A DNA stretch of 64,000 bases from Puccinia triticina (lineage: Eukaryota; Basidiomycota; Pucciniomycetes; Pucciniales; Pucciniaceae), in assembly GCF_026914185.1 (NCBI RefSeq), contig NC_070564.1, positions 2,480,001 to 2,544,000 of the forward strand. The letters run 5' to 3'. This document shows positions 23,929-35,194 of the stretch, piece after piece. A program made the position numbers and the translations under genes. Under the pieces are notes generated by a model. That model did not search any database. It was not told where the DNA came from and saw only the letters and a list, made by a program, of their open reading frames with translations. Positions within the stretch are counted from its first letter, which is position 1. The number at the start of each line of letters is the position of its first letter.

Positions 23929-23933
23929 CTGCC

Positions 23934-25076
23934 CTGGGTCACAAGGGAGTGTTTCCTTTTGAACACCTGGATGCCCCAATCTACCAATGGCAAACCGCAG
24001 TCCCACCGTTAAGCCAATGGTCTGGATGGACCACCATTTCCCCAAGTCAGATGCGTGCCAAGACTTAGCAGAAGCCGCTGCAGGCAGCCCCTCCAAAGGC
24101 AAACCAGTGGGAAAACTTTGTCCCATTGGTGAATTGCGCCCGTGGTGTCCCCGCCTTGCAGGCGGGAACTTCGAAGGATCTCTGGAGTCAATTCGGAGCT
24201 CCTTCAAATTTTTGCGTCCAGGATGTATGCCCCTGCTCCTCCATACCATGTGTCCTGGAATCCGATCGGAGCTAGGCTACCCGAGCTCGATCCGATCCTA
24301 AGATCCGCCGGGTCGATCCGAAATGACCGGGTTCAAACATCGTACTCGATCTTTCTCGAAAAACAAACAAAACGGAGCAATGGGTCCCGGAGATTTTGAG
24401 AGACAACGCATGTTTTTTTTCATTTCGATGGTGATTAGTAAGTTTACTCAAGACGCTTCATCTTTGGCGGCTTGAACTTGTTGTTGCATCTGCTTCATTC
24501 GTTTCGTATAACTTTTTTTTCATTTTCAATTGTCCATCCACGAATCGGGAGAATTCGGAAGAGATCGTGAAAGATCGAGGATATGCAAGCAAACCCATTG
24601 CCAGTAAAAGTGAGCAACAAGAGACATCTTATCGAGATTGATATGAAATTATTAGCATATGGGGCTTACTCTTTATATTGACAATGTTCATATGCATGCC
24701 TGTGTAGGAAGTAGAAACCAGGAAAGAAAAACAGGGATGTGGTTCAATCAGCTTCACCTTGTAGGGCGCATAAGGTCAACTTGACAGCTGTTTTGACGAA
24801 CCGCTCATCTCCACATTTCCACGGCATGAAGTTACCCTTGTGTCTACATTTATTCAGGGTGATCAAGAAACTGATTCAAAAAGCGGACCGCAGCGAAAAC
24901 GATGCGCAGATGACAGAGTAAGTCTTGATGGCCCCGAGAATGTCTGAGAAGTTTGAAAATGGTGACGCCAGTCGACTCACTTTGCGCAAGAATCGCGGTA
25001 ACTGAAACCGAGAACATAACAAGCAACAACTTCAGCACGGTAAGCTAAGGGACGGGATGGGCAAGAGTTGATTGGA
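23934..25076. other. Mostly non-coding, weak coding hints on the minus strand
   Basis: Moderate GC sequence with atccgatc-rich motifs near 24260-24320. A short minus-strand tail (24520-24448, YTKRMKQMQQQVQAAK then stop) and a hydrophobic stretch resembling a signal sequence (from about 25017, MFSVSVTAILAQ) look coding-like but could not be linked into a gene. Nothing firm is called. Confidence 0.3.
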
Positions 25077-25375
25077 TTACCCCAGTGGAAGCCGCGCCTT
25101 CTTCATGTCTTCCTGGGAAGCGATGCCAATGTCGGACATCTCGAAATTTGATTCAAGCTGAGCTGGTAGGGTCGTTGGTTGAATTGTATACTTTTGTCGG
25201 ATCTTGGTGGTTCTCGCTGAATGGGAAAGGTCGACCGGAGTGTGTTGGCTCCATCGATCTGCGGGACTCCCCGGGGTAAGCATCCCCGATGATTTCACCG
25301 ACCCGGGTACGGGCCGTGCTTGGCCGTGTAGCCGGCGCCCGTAGCACCTAGCAGTAACTTGACAAAGTCCCACAT
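25077..25375 (-). CDS. Possible small protein divergent from HEM12
   Basis: From the ATG at 25375 the minus strand reads MWDFVKLLLGATGAGYTAKH, then a GT...AG interval of about 40-44 nt, then a frame ending DIGIASQEDMKKARLPLG at 25077. The N-terminal hydrophobic and Gly-rich start resembles a small mitochondrial protein. The intron is very short and two donor choices give different open C-termini. Only 55 bp separate this ATG from that of HEM12. It could be fortuitous. Confidence 0.3.
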
Positions 25376-25430
25376 AATTCGACGGACCGACTGATTGACC
25401 GCACCATCAAACGAGCACGATCTTGGCAGA

Positions 25431-26732
25431 ATGTCCAAAGTACAACCTAAAAACGATCTGTTACTCCGGGCCTCAAGGGGAGAGAAAACGGAGCGATCGC
25501 CGGTCTGGGTGATGAGACAAGCTGGGCGGTATCTACCAGAATTTCGTAAAGCAAGTAATTCTTTCATAAGACTTGAGCAAAAGTATCCAGCAACGGGAAA
25601 CTAATTTCTCTCTCAACACTATGTTTGGAAAACGAATTGAAAACAAATATCCCATGTCAAATTATGATTGTCGGTCGTGTTTTCTTGTTTCGATTTGGAC
25701 GGGCAGCTGAGAGAATCTCATGGATTCTTCGATATATGTCGGACGCCTGAACTAGCCATGGAAGTGACCATGCAGCCGATCAGGAGGTACGAAGGATTGC
25801 TAGACGGAGCGATCATCTTTTCCGATATCCTGGTCATTCCTCAAGCTCTAGACATGGAGGTAATCATGAATCCCGGCCCAATATTTCCGAGCCCGATCAC
25901 TTCGACGGAGCAGATGGAGGAGATGATTAACAAGACGATCACGCCGGAGGAGCTCAAGCTCAAATTGAATTACGTTTACGAGGCGATCAAACTGACGACC
26001 GCGGCACTCGAAAACCGAATTCCTCTGTTCGGCTTCGTTGGAGCGCCTTGGACATTGTTTGCCTACATGACGAGTGGTGGAAGTGGATCAAGTCTAAATG
26101 CCAGCAAGGCAACCAGTTTCGATACTGCCAAAAGCTGGATACAGATTCAACCGCAGCTATCCAGCCGATTACTAGAGAAACTAGCACGAGTCTGCGCTCT
26201 TCATCTTATTAATCAAATCAAGGCCGGCTGCCAGATAGTTCAGGTATTTGACTCATGGGCTGGCGAACTTAGCGATTATGACTTCACGCATTTCAGTTTA
26301 CCATACCTCCGGATGGTATCAACTCTGGTCAAAGAGAATTTAGCCCAAGGAAGCATAGCACCAGTCCCGATGGTCGTGTTTGCCAAAGGAGCCAATCTCC
26401 CCCATCAACTTCGACAACTAGCTGAATCAGGCTATTCGGCAATGTCATTAGATTGGAAAGTCCAACCAGCTTATGCCATCGAAGCCTTGGGTACCGCATC
26501 AACCAAGATCGCTCTGCAAGGAAACCTAGATCCAGCAGTCTTGCACACCAATCATGAAACGATTAAGAAATACGTCAGGCTCATGTTCACAAAGGAAGCC
26601 GGTGGTTTTCTTGGTCACTTACCCCATATCACCAATCTGGGGCATGGGATCACTCCCGGTGTCGATCCGGAGGCTATGAGGACGTTCCTGGAAGCCGTTC
26701 ATGAAGAGAGCACCAAGATTAGACAGTCATAA
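25431..26732 (+). CDS. HEM12: Uroporphyrinogen decarboxylase
   Basis: Exon 1 is 25431-25550 and exon 2 is 25707-26732, giving 381 residues (the family is about 360). The enzyme removes four carboxyl groups from uroporphyrinogen III to give coproporphyrinogen III in cytosolic haem synthesis. Visible motifs: [13 protein letters not shown] (residues 28-40), [22 protein letters not shown] with the catalytic Asp at 80, [30 protein letters not shown] and [15 protein letters not shown] near the C-terminus. The intron begins GCAAGT and ends GGGCAG: only this GC-AG junction joins EFRK directly to LRESHGFF without gap, as in homologues. The ATG at 25431 is the first in-frame one. No damage is seen, so it is probably the functional host gene. 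Confidence 0.95.
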
Positions 26733-27531
26733 CCTTCCGGATACTGCTCAACTACAGTCTCTCTCGAAGCAAACAAAAAGCATGCATTCGCACGAAGCGC
26801 AAGGTTCATTTCGATGGTTTCCTCTTTGATATACCTCGATGTTTGTATGCAAAAAGTAAAGGTGTCGTACTTGTATCATCATTGACTCTGAATTTCAATC
26901 CGCATAGGACGATAAGAACTATAGATACCTCTGGACTTGATGCATCTATTTCGCATATAGTTTCCCCAGTGATTTTGCTGGGGATGAGTTTGGAGCCGGT
27001 AAAAAGATTATTCCATGTCTCCCAGATAGATACGTTTTTACAGAATGACAAAGACTGTAAGATGAAGAAACTCATCTGCGTCTGGCCTGTTCTAATGAGT
27101 TGGAGCTTGCCCATAGAAGTTACACGCCAGAGCTCGGGCGAGGTTTCTTCGAAACCAAACAGCTTGTGTAATCTAGCATATGTAGACAAGACCATCGGCC
27201 GCAAAAAGAGTTGATAAGAATCGCCCGGAGAGGGACACCTTTCAGTACTTCTTTGTAAAGCATTCATCTCAATATCGTTTGTCTGTCTCTCAAGATTGGG
27301 TTTAAAGCTCGTGAGTGTTGTCCTTTCAAAAAATAAATCTAAGGAGATAAGGGTATCTGTTAGGGTCAGACGGAAGCAGCATGTATCATATAAAATACAA
27401 GGACAAAAAATATCAACGAAAAACAAAACAACAAAATAAATCATGCAAAAGTCAAGAGAGGTAGAATAAGGGGTCTTTGCGATCTCATGCCAGAGAGAAG
27501 ATGTGTCACAAAGCAGCAGAGTCATGCACAA
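26733..27531. other. Convergent 3' regions of HEM12 and cyclin C
   Basis: Holds the 3' ends of two convergent genes. A 241-codon minus-strand frame (27531-26806) and a 123-codon plus-strand frame are open but have non-coding-like composition and no recognised domain. Confidence 0.4.
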
Positions 27532-29322
27532 TCAAGCTCGTTCAAGTTCTCTTGCCTTCCGCATTCTAAGGAGAATGTCGACGACGCGCTCATCAGCGGC
27601 TTTATCGCCGGCAGCTTTGGTAGGGGTGCTTGATCCGGGGGGAAGATCAGAGGAGTTAGAGGCAGTGATTGCAGATGATTCAACGGTGGATAAATTAGGG
27701 TCGTATATGGGTCGATTAAGTCGAGTGGAGGCAAGGCCTTTGGGGATCTTTGCGGGGTCTTCCGGGGCTCGATGGATCGGAAGGTTTGGGTTTTCGAGCC
27801 GGTTCCAGAGCTCATAGCTGGCCACAATTTCCTGGACGAGTTCAAGGACGAGGGACATGGAGATCGGGAAACGTGCAAAGAAGTCCAACGGGGCGACCTT
27901 CGTCGGGCTCGTTGGGCTGCCTACCGAAGGCGTCGCTCCCTCGGCACGCCCCGAATCAACCTGATTCGAAAGCTGGGACGGTGTATTGAGCGATTGACGT
28001 CGTGTTCTGGATGGGCCTGTATCGTCGCTGGTCCGTCGAGTAGCTTTGTTGGTTTGCGGAAAGGCTTTCATTCCTTGAAGTGACGGATGAGGATGCAATA
28101 CAACGGTGATGTAGATTGCAGCCAGAGCAATGATATAGGGCGGGTACAGTAGAATTAAATCGGTGCGATAAGTATCGTTAATGATAAACCTAAACGACAT
28201 AGTTATTCGTCAAGGGAACCTCATGTCAATCTGCAGCCCAACGATTTCATGATGGTTGGAAAGTTTTACCATGCCATTTGAAGCGTCGTATCACTCAAAT
28301 CAAGCATCGAAGCTTGTCGATCACATTCCTGACGATACTCTTGGTAAAGAGGTGAATTAGGTGCAGGAGTCCATTCGCTCATTCGTTCCATGGCGTCCTT
28401 GGGAACAGCCGAATCCTCTCGCCCAGCAAATTGTGCCAAATCACTACAGGGAGATAAAACAATGATAAATACAAGTGCTTAGTGGTCAGGCTTAGATTCA
28501 AACCTTTCCAGCTTTGGCTATTGAGATGGGAGTGCAGATTACCGATAAGGGTGCCAAACCATCAGATGAAAATCCAAGTCTTCAATAAGATAAAACTCCA
28601 TTTCTGCCAACACAGTTGCATCGTTTGGAAAAGCGCCTAGGGTTGGATAATCTGTTAGAAATGACAAAATAGAAAGGAAGGGGTGGGATTAGTACAATCC
28701 TCTTTGGTAGGTAAGAGCGGGAATAAGGACTAACTGACCGGAAAACACGCTTCTAGCAGCTTCCAGAACGCTCTTGATGTGAGAAGGCGCCTCCTCGACC
28801 TTGGTAGCCACATAAACCGCTGCAGCTGCTACCAAACAGCTTTTTTAGTGAGAATTAGTTTAAAACAAAGTCACTCTCTGGTGGTTATCGAATGGGGTGT
28901 GACTGGGGGACTACTAACGGGTCTGTTTCTGCGATCGCATTCTTGACGTAAAATCGACGAAAGTAAGTGACTGCTGTAGCGGTGACGATCTGTCTGCAAT
29001 TGAGTCGCTTTCCTATCTTATGTATGACTGGTATAAAAAGCATTGAAACGGAACGGAAATCAGTCAACGATCATTAGGTTCGTCGTCCCAGTTAAGCGTA
29101 CCATTGCTACTCCAGATGTTTATACAAGCAATTTCGCGCTCCCCAGCGTACTTGAGATCGATCGACCTTCCGGGAGAGTTGCGTAGGTCATGGCGAGTGA
29201 GGATGTGGCAGTTCCTGAGGACAGATGTCAAATTTCAGACCAGTATGTTCACGAAGCAGTGAGTGAAACAAAGAAAAGAATCAAACTTACGCATGCGAGC
29301 TCAGCCAATAGTTCGCGGCCAT
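27532..29322 (-). CDS. SSN8: Cyclin C (Mediator kinase-module cyclin)
   Basis: Seven exons on the minus strand: 29322-29291, 29214-29102, 29027-28919, 28839-28739, 28651-28543, 28443-28270 and 28189-27532. All are GT-AG and in phase, giving about 431 residues. It begins MAANYWLSSH as in cyclin C. The cyclin fold shows IGKRLNCRQIVTATAVTYFRR, YVATKVEEAPSHIKSVL, VLAEMEFYLIEDLDFHLMVW, then WFIINDTYRTDLILLYPPYI in the second repeat. Cyclin C pairs with Cdk8 (Ssn3) in the nucleus and modulates RNA polymerase II. Unusual: a Ser/Thr/Pro-rich insertion of roughly 70 residues after ITVVLH, before the last fold helices, and a disordered tail. No frame damage is seen. Confidence 0.92.
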
Positions 29323-29748
29323 CGAGGTTTTAAGAGAAGGTTGCACGTCTCATCCTTCGACCAACCTGGAAGTGTGATGGTTGATATGTAAATGTTGACG
29401 ACTATTTTCGTCTCCGAGCAATCTGATTCTCCAGCCGTGGGTCCCGGCCGTTAAGGGGGTTTCAAAGTCACCCGTCGAGATCTGCGGGTCTCCCAGAAGT
29501 GATCTAGAGCCCAAAAAAGCTAGATTTCCCTGCAAAATCTAGACTTTTCAGGTCTAAACCAACATCTGTGGGGTCCCAGATCGCACAGGAAGTCCTCCAC
29601 TTTTGCAAGCTGGTGTCATTCTTGAACACCGAGTTGCAAAAATGCATTCAAGCCACACTGTACTACACCTCCTAAGCCTGCTTGAATGTTTTTTTATGAA
29701 ATTTGGTGTTCAGTAAAAGCCTTGAACACCAACTTGCAAAAGTGCATT
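29323..29748. repeat. Spacer with a decayed MITE copy
   Basis: At about 29440-29600 lies a stretch (agatttccctgcaaaatct, ggaagtcctccac) similar to the small MITE at 39381-39552. No gene is seen. Confidence 0.4.
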
Positions 29749-29750
29749 TA

Positions 29751-32129
29751 TGGTCTTGCAAGCGGGTCTGGGCACATGCCAAAGTTGGGCCAAAAAAAGG
29801 CCAAGCGCACATGGCCAATCCCAAACCCCGCTTGGCCAATTGTCAAGCCCGCCTGGCACATTCCCAACCCCCGCTTGGCACATCACAAAGTTTGTGGGGT
29901 TCGGGACAAAGCCTTGCTGGGCCAATGCCAAGCAAGGGTGCCACGCCCGCCAAACTTGATGCACCCAAAGGTGAGATTTGTCAAAGAGGGACTAAAATAA
30001 AGTAAGCCTTTGGTTCCATAAACCTGAGGCCTTTGGGAAGACAAGAGGGCAGCTGGCACTCCAGCTGGGCAAGTATCCACCACTGCGGGTCCTTGGGTCG
30101 AAGCCGACAGACCATGAGGCCAGGGTGTTGGGCTGCGTGGATAGTGAGGTTGGGTTGCGGACAGTCGCGCGAATTGGCGCAGGATGAGCGAGTCAAAGCT
30201 AGCAAAGCTGGACACGCTGAGCTTGTTGCTTGCTCATGACAAGCACTCTTTCCTCTCCCCAGCAGTGCTGTTGTTGCGAGTTGAGGTTGATCTTATTGGT
30301 GGCTGGATGGGATGGTCAACAGACAACAATCAGTGCAAAACAACCAGGTTTCTCTTGCAAAAATTCAGGCTATTTTATTGATTGCTAAATATTGTGCACA
30401 CTCTTTACAACATTATTTTTTTGTTATTTACATGTTTTTATTTTGTTTTTGAACTTTTGACTATTGAGTAATAAGAATAAGTAAATTTAAAAATTACTAA
30501 TGAGCTGGGGAAGTCAAGATTGGCCCAGTGATTACTTGGAACTCAGAACAGGGGCGGTACAGGCGCTGACAGTGAGAAATGAAATTCTGTGATTTCTCTG
30601 GGGTGATTGATTCCTTGATTGCTTTTTTGATTTCTGAAACCAATGCCACTTGATTAGGCGGCTCCTTGGATTGGACGTAGTTTTTGATCAAGTGGAAACT
30701 GTACTCGATTGGGTTAAGGAATGGCGAGTATGGAGGGAGAAACTCGATTTTGATTGATTTTGAGGTGGTCAGTGATTCTTTGACCTCCTCAAAGCGGTTG
30801 CCTTGGTGGATTGGTGCGTTGTCCATGATGATTATTGATTCCTGCAGCAACCGAGCACAAAGGCTACTGAGGAACAAACAAAAATCATTGGCACCGACCC
30901 CTTTTGCCTTTGTATTGTCAGCGTTGAGCAGTTTGTGGTAAACAAAGCCCTCGTCCAACAGGGCCCCTATCAAGGTCACCTGCTTGGCCTTGGGCACAAG
31001 GCTCAAGACAGCAGGTTGACCTTGATCAAGCCCCCCAAAAAAACAAATCAAAATAAGCTCAAAAATAAATGTGAAAACAACAACTGAAATGAAAAATAGG
31101 AAAAGAGACTGACCAGAAGGAGAGTATCCAAATGCTCAACCTGAATGGAGATCAAATCCAGATTCATCGACAAAAACAATCTTGCAACCAAGATCTAAGC
31201 CATGGCAATGGACAAAGTTTGCCCGCTGTTCAATCAATTGGGGCTTGTTCCACAAAGCAGGGATATTGGTAACCTGCTTCCACAATATGTCCATGTTGTG
31301 GATCAGGTTACTAACCGCCTGTGTTGAAACTTTCACATTAAAGCGGTCCTTAACAAATTTTGCCATCTCGGCTAATGTGGTGGTCACCTTTTCCTTGAGT
31401 TGAAGAAGAAGCTCTGTTGCCATCTCATTGGTAAATTTCCCCGGACACTTCTTGTGTGTCTTGACAAGATTGGGGTCTTCGGCCTTGATGCGCTGGATTT
31501 GGCGTCGGGAGACATCAAAAGTATTTATGGCATCACAAATCTTCATTCCTTTTCCGACAACATTTTTGCGGATGAGCTCTCGGACTTCAGGCTTGATGAT
31601 GGCGTTACGTTTGCGCTCCTTGTGCGTCAGACAATCGTTCTTGTAAGTTTGTTTTTTGTTGAGATTACCTTTAGCTTTCTGGAGCATTTCTTTCTGGAAA
31701 GTTTTTTGATTCAGATCTTGGAGCTTTTTAGCAAGTTCACGGGCCTCTTCCTTTTCAGCTTGAATTTCCAAGTCGGTTGAATCCATGATGTTTGATCCTG
31801 ACATCTAGAAAGCAGTACAGCATGTAGAGAGTGGTCAACAAGAAAAAATAGAGAAATCAAAAGTCATTTAAAAAAAGAAACAGCCCACCTTGAAGTTTGT
31901 ACAATGAGGCCAGAACTGGATCGAAGTGCAGTGGAAGTTGAGTCAATAGTTGATGGTTGGTGATCCTATTGGCCCAGCGCTTGATATTGGCCAAACGGGC
32001 CTTGGACATGTGCCAAGATGCGGCGCCCGCCCAACCTACCCAATCAAGCCCCCTGGGCACATATTAAAGCCCCGGTGGCGCTTGGCCAAGCGGGAATTTG
32101 GCATGTGCCCAGACCCGCTTGCAAGACCA
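29751..32129 (-). mobile_element. Tc1/mariner-like element, 33-bp perfect TIRs, TA duplication
   Basis: The two ends carry the same 33 bp in inverted orientation, starting TGGTCTTGCAAGCGGGTCTG, and are flanked by TA on both sides (29749-29750 and 32130-32131). Subterminal CCCGCTTGGCCA-type repeats lie inside both ends. The 2.38-kb element contains one transposase gene on the minus strand. Confidence 0.88.
30497..31804 (-). pseudogene. Tc1/mariner-like DDE transposase, one premature stop
   Basis: Exon 1 is 31804-31114 and exon 2 is 31020-30497; the 93-nt GT-AG intron joins SPSG to QPAVLSLVPKAKQ. An N-terminal coiled, charged region precedes helix-turn-helix-like segments (CDAINTFDVSRRQIQRIK). 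The catalytic Asp residues are in IVFVDESGF and IIIMDNAPIHQ, and the Glu in SPFLNPIEYSF, with 38 residues between the last two. A TGA at 31136-31138 (codon 223) interrupts exon 1 just after DLHSG; everything else is open. The element may be mobilised only in trans. It performs cut-and-paste at TA sites. Confidence 0.85.
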
Positions 32130-32399
32130 TAAGTTGTGCATGGCCAACTTTGAATCCCTATGTAAGCCTCAAGCGCGCCGCGACTCATTTCTTCCCGTGG
32201 TCTCAATACAATTTAAGGCCAGAATCTGGATACAGATGACCCGCGCTGGAGCTATGTATGTATCAGCCCAGTGTGAGAATAAAGGATGGTTAATGGGTAG
32301 AAATGACCGCTATCTGCCTTCTTCAAGAATATGTACATCTGGGCTAGGGCTGGGCCGGGTGATAACCCAGGCCTGGAGGCCATCCTGCGCTGGTGCCCT

Positions 32400-32798
32400 G
32401 CGGGTATGGCAACAATATGGCTTTCCTCTGGGTACACATTGACAATGGCATCCTCAAGGCCAGCTCCAAAGCTCTTTTGGATCATCTCAAGACTTGACTG
32501 GATGGTGTTCTTGATCTCAAATGGGATCAACAATTATCCAGCATTTTAGGCATCTGGGTACGCGAGGTGCCTGGTGGTTTCCGCCTTGATCAACTGCTTC
32601 TTGTCAATAAAATCACTTCTCTACTGCCTTCAAACATCAAGACAAGAACACCTATTGCCTCTTCCAACCTTCTGTCTAACCCTTCCAAGGAAATGGACAA
32701 GGCGTATCTTTTTGTTATTGGCTGTTTACTTTATCTTTCTCAAGGCTCCTGAACCAACATCACGTTTGCAGTCAATTTCTTGTCTCATTTCTCCATGG
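32400..32798 (+). pseudogene. Copia pol remnant, part 1 (reverse transcriptase C-terminal part)
   Basis: The plus strand reads FLWVHIDNGILKASSKALLD, then LKWDQQLSSILGIWV, LDQLLLVNKITSLL, IKTRTPIASS, and ITFAVNFLSHFSM, the pattern of the region after the Copia YVDD box. Two TGA codons interrupt it. The coding stretch is cut at 32798 by the insertion of a small hAT-like element and resumes at 33254. Confidence 0.75.
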
Positions 32799-33253
32799 AA
32801 CAGTGGGTCGCTAATTTACGGTTATTGTTAAAGTAACAATTTTTGGTCCCTCTACGCTAACCTGCCCGGTAGCCATGATATAATATGGTGCAATATCAAT
32901 TTTGCAACGCAGGGGTTTTTGTCTTTTCAACACCGCTACAATATCTGTGCGCAGAGCAGCAGATTTTGAGCAATATATTAAGCAATATAGGGCCATTTTA
33001 CAGCTAATATGGCCTCTCATTTCTTAACAACGTGTTAGTTTGCTCAATAACATGTTACTTTGCTCAGTAATGTGTTACTTTGCTCAATAACCCATTATTT
33101 TACTAGTAACAGCCATACAAATGATGCTGGTTACAATAACTGTGACACATTTATCCGTGCTAGCATTAACAATAACTGCAAAAATGATGAGCAGAGGTCC
33201 TACTTTACTCTACAGCCCTGGTTATCATAGAGTAAAGTAGCAACCCACCGTTG
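32799..33253. mobile_element. hAT-type MITE inside Copia pol
   Basis: The 455-bp insertion has imperfect terminal inverted repeats (AACAGTGGGTCGCTAATTTA against CAACGGTGGGTTGCTACTTT) and an exact 8-bp target duplication CTCCATGG (32791-32798, 33254-33261). An 8-bp duplication fits the hAT superfamily. The inside is AT-rich with repeats of the type gtgttactttgctcaataac. No coding capacity. Confidence 0.8.
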
Positions 33254-33644
33254 CTCCATGGCCCCCAACAATTCACACTGGTGGGCATTGGATCATCCTG
33301 TTTGCTATATATGGTTCAGTGTGGCTGCCTCACTTCCTATCATTGCTGGAGGCAAGGTTTTGGATTGTGTCACAACCTCTGTGGACACCAATTGGGGAGG
33401 AGAAGGCTCCAGGTCTGTGCATGGATTTATTTCAATGGCATGGGTGGTGTTGGTTTCTTGGGCATCCAAGCGACAAACTTGTTGTGCGCGGTCAACGTTT
33501 CAGGCCAAGTACATGGCCCTTTCTTTTGCTTCAAAAGATGCTTGCTATATCTTGTCGCTACTTTCAAAGTTTTTCCCAGTATCTTTGCCCCTCATCCTTT
33601 CCAACAATAAAGCAGCAGTTGACATCAGCAAAGACTGTGGCACT
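33254..33644 (+). pseudogene. Copia pol remnant, part 2 (RNase H)
   Basis: Reads SHWWALDH, then VDTNWGGEGSRSVHGFI, WASKRQTCCARSTFQAKYMA and SNNKAAVDISKD, the Copia RNase H pattern. It continues the reading of part 1 across the MITE and is itself cut at 33644 by a hAT element. Confidence 0.78.
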
Positions 33645-33852
33645 TAAAGATGGCCCATCGCACCCCGGTACCCGCCCACGAGTCTGAGTACCCGCGTTAA
33701 AATCCCCAGATCTTGGGCACCCGCACCCGCACCCGGCACCCGCCAGGGAAGAAGGGGCGAGTACCCGGGTACTCGCGGGTATGTGCAAATTTTTTGCCAA
33801 AAAGGCCACTCAAATGATTCATTTCACCGCTAGCTCATGTATGTATGTTGAA

Positions 33853-34068
33853 CTACTTCTGCTTGTACATCACTGCTTTATCCTTTCCCTTCATCTTTGC
33901 TTTGTTCTTATTGTTGAGTTTCCATTTATGCAACACCCCAGGTTTAATCTTACCATTTTTAGAGTAAAACGCCACAGCCATGCCTTGACTAACCAATGCC
34001 ACGCTGAGGCGGTGCCTTTGAAAGGAGACGTAGTCCCGGCCAAAACTGAAAGATCGCTCAACATCCAC
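33853..34068 (-). pseudogene. hAT transposase C-terminal dimerisation fragment
   Basis: Reads DVERSFSFGRDYVSFQRHRL, the conserved C-terminal hAT block, then a basic tail with KWKLNNKNKAKMKGKDK. Most of the catalytic region upstream is missing, in keeping with an internal deletion. Confidence 0.7.
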
Positions 34069-34670
34069 AGTGGTCGCTGTATTAAATGTAGTTTTAGTTC
34101 AAAAATCAAACAAGCAATCAATGTAGATTAAAGTAACCTACCCGGGCAGCTTAGCACATCCAGTGCCATCTGGAGGAGGCCACCATGGGAATTGCCAGCG
34201 CGTCATTGTTGCATCCACCATTTGAGGGGGTCAACTGGCCTTCCATCTTCCTACAGCGCCAAGCTTCCAGCAAGCCACATGGTGAGCGGATTGGTATTGG
34301 TGCTTGCTCCATGTGCTGCTGAAGCACCCAGCAAACCTGCAATCACACCTGTTGGAGGCTGATGTGAAGCATGTTAGTGGATTATTGAATTGTATATGAG
34401 TCGGTGGATCTTGCTGCCGCAACTGAAATATAAAAGGAGACCGTTATAAGAGAATCGGACTAGGATAAAACAAGAGAAATACTAACTTTTGACAAGAGTA
34501 AGCAATCATATTGCGGCCATTTTTTTCCACCTGATTGGAGATCTGGGGGGGATGATAAGCGGCATAGCACAAACTTAGCTGGTTTTTGTGCACTTGGATT
34601 GCTTTTTCTACCAAGCATCAAATCAAAACAGTGAGTGTTGCATCTCGGATCAATCATACAGTGAACTGAA

Positions 34671-34895
34671 TCACTCACTAAGTTCCTGTTCATCTGTCAA
34701 GCCATCGGACCTTGAGGTTTGAGTGTCCCCTGGGTTGCTCAGGTCGGGGGTTTTGTCATTGGCATTGTCATCAGAGTCGGAGTCGTTGATGGTGATATGA
34801 TCTCGTTTCTTATTTGTGGGGGTACAACTGGCAACTGAGGAGGTGGGTGATTGAGCTGCTTTGCGGTGCTTCTTGCTTTTCTGTCTAGGAGCCAT
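34671..34895 (-). pseudogene. hAT transposase N-terminal fragment
   Basis: From the ATG at 34895 it reads MAPRQKSKKHRKAAQSPTSS, then TNKKRDHITINDSDSDDNAN and ends ELSE. A basic start followed by an acidic serine tract is usual at the N-terminus of fungal hAT transposases. No complete BED finger is retained. Confidence 0.5.
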
Positions 34896-35194
34896 TGATG
34901 GTTGAGGCTGAGGGAGGGCCGGTCTGATAGGGCTGGGGGCAACATGGCATATGGTATGCCATATGTATATACATAATATACATATGTGCAATACATGTCT
35001 ACACATGAATCTGGTGGCGTGGGCAGGGCGGGTGTTTGGCGGGTACTTGGCGTGGGTACCCGCCATTTTTTTACCCCAGAATCTGGACACCCGCACCCGC
35101 CCGCGACACCCGCCGGCAAGTACCCGCCAAACCTTGACAAGTACCCGCAAACAGGTGCCGGGTACCCGCAAACGGGTACCTTGTGCCATCTCTA

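Larger units (their letters stand above)
33645..35194 (-). mobile_element. Internally deleted hAT element inside Copia RNase H
   Basis: The 1550-bp unit begins TAAAGATGGC and ends GCCATCTCTA, with an 8-bp duplication GTGGCACT/GTGCCACT (33637-33644, 35195-35202; one mismatch). Both ends hold many cgggtacccgc-type subterminal motifs. Inside, only the two ends of a transposase gene remain. Confidence 0.8.

Noticed and set aside
24850..25038. Secreted effector candidate on the minus strand
   Set aside because: The hydrophobic start is short, the frame has no ATG at its beginning, and no following exon could be found.
26806..27531. 241-codon minus-strand frame after cyclin C
   Set aside because: It lies in the 3' region between two convergent genes, has no domain, and its composition is not coding-like.
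33660..35190. CRISPR-like array of cgggtacccgc motifs
   Set aside because: The spacing is irregular, there are no unique spacers of constant size, and the motifs are subterminal repeats of a hAT element.
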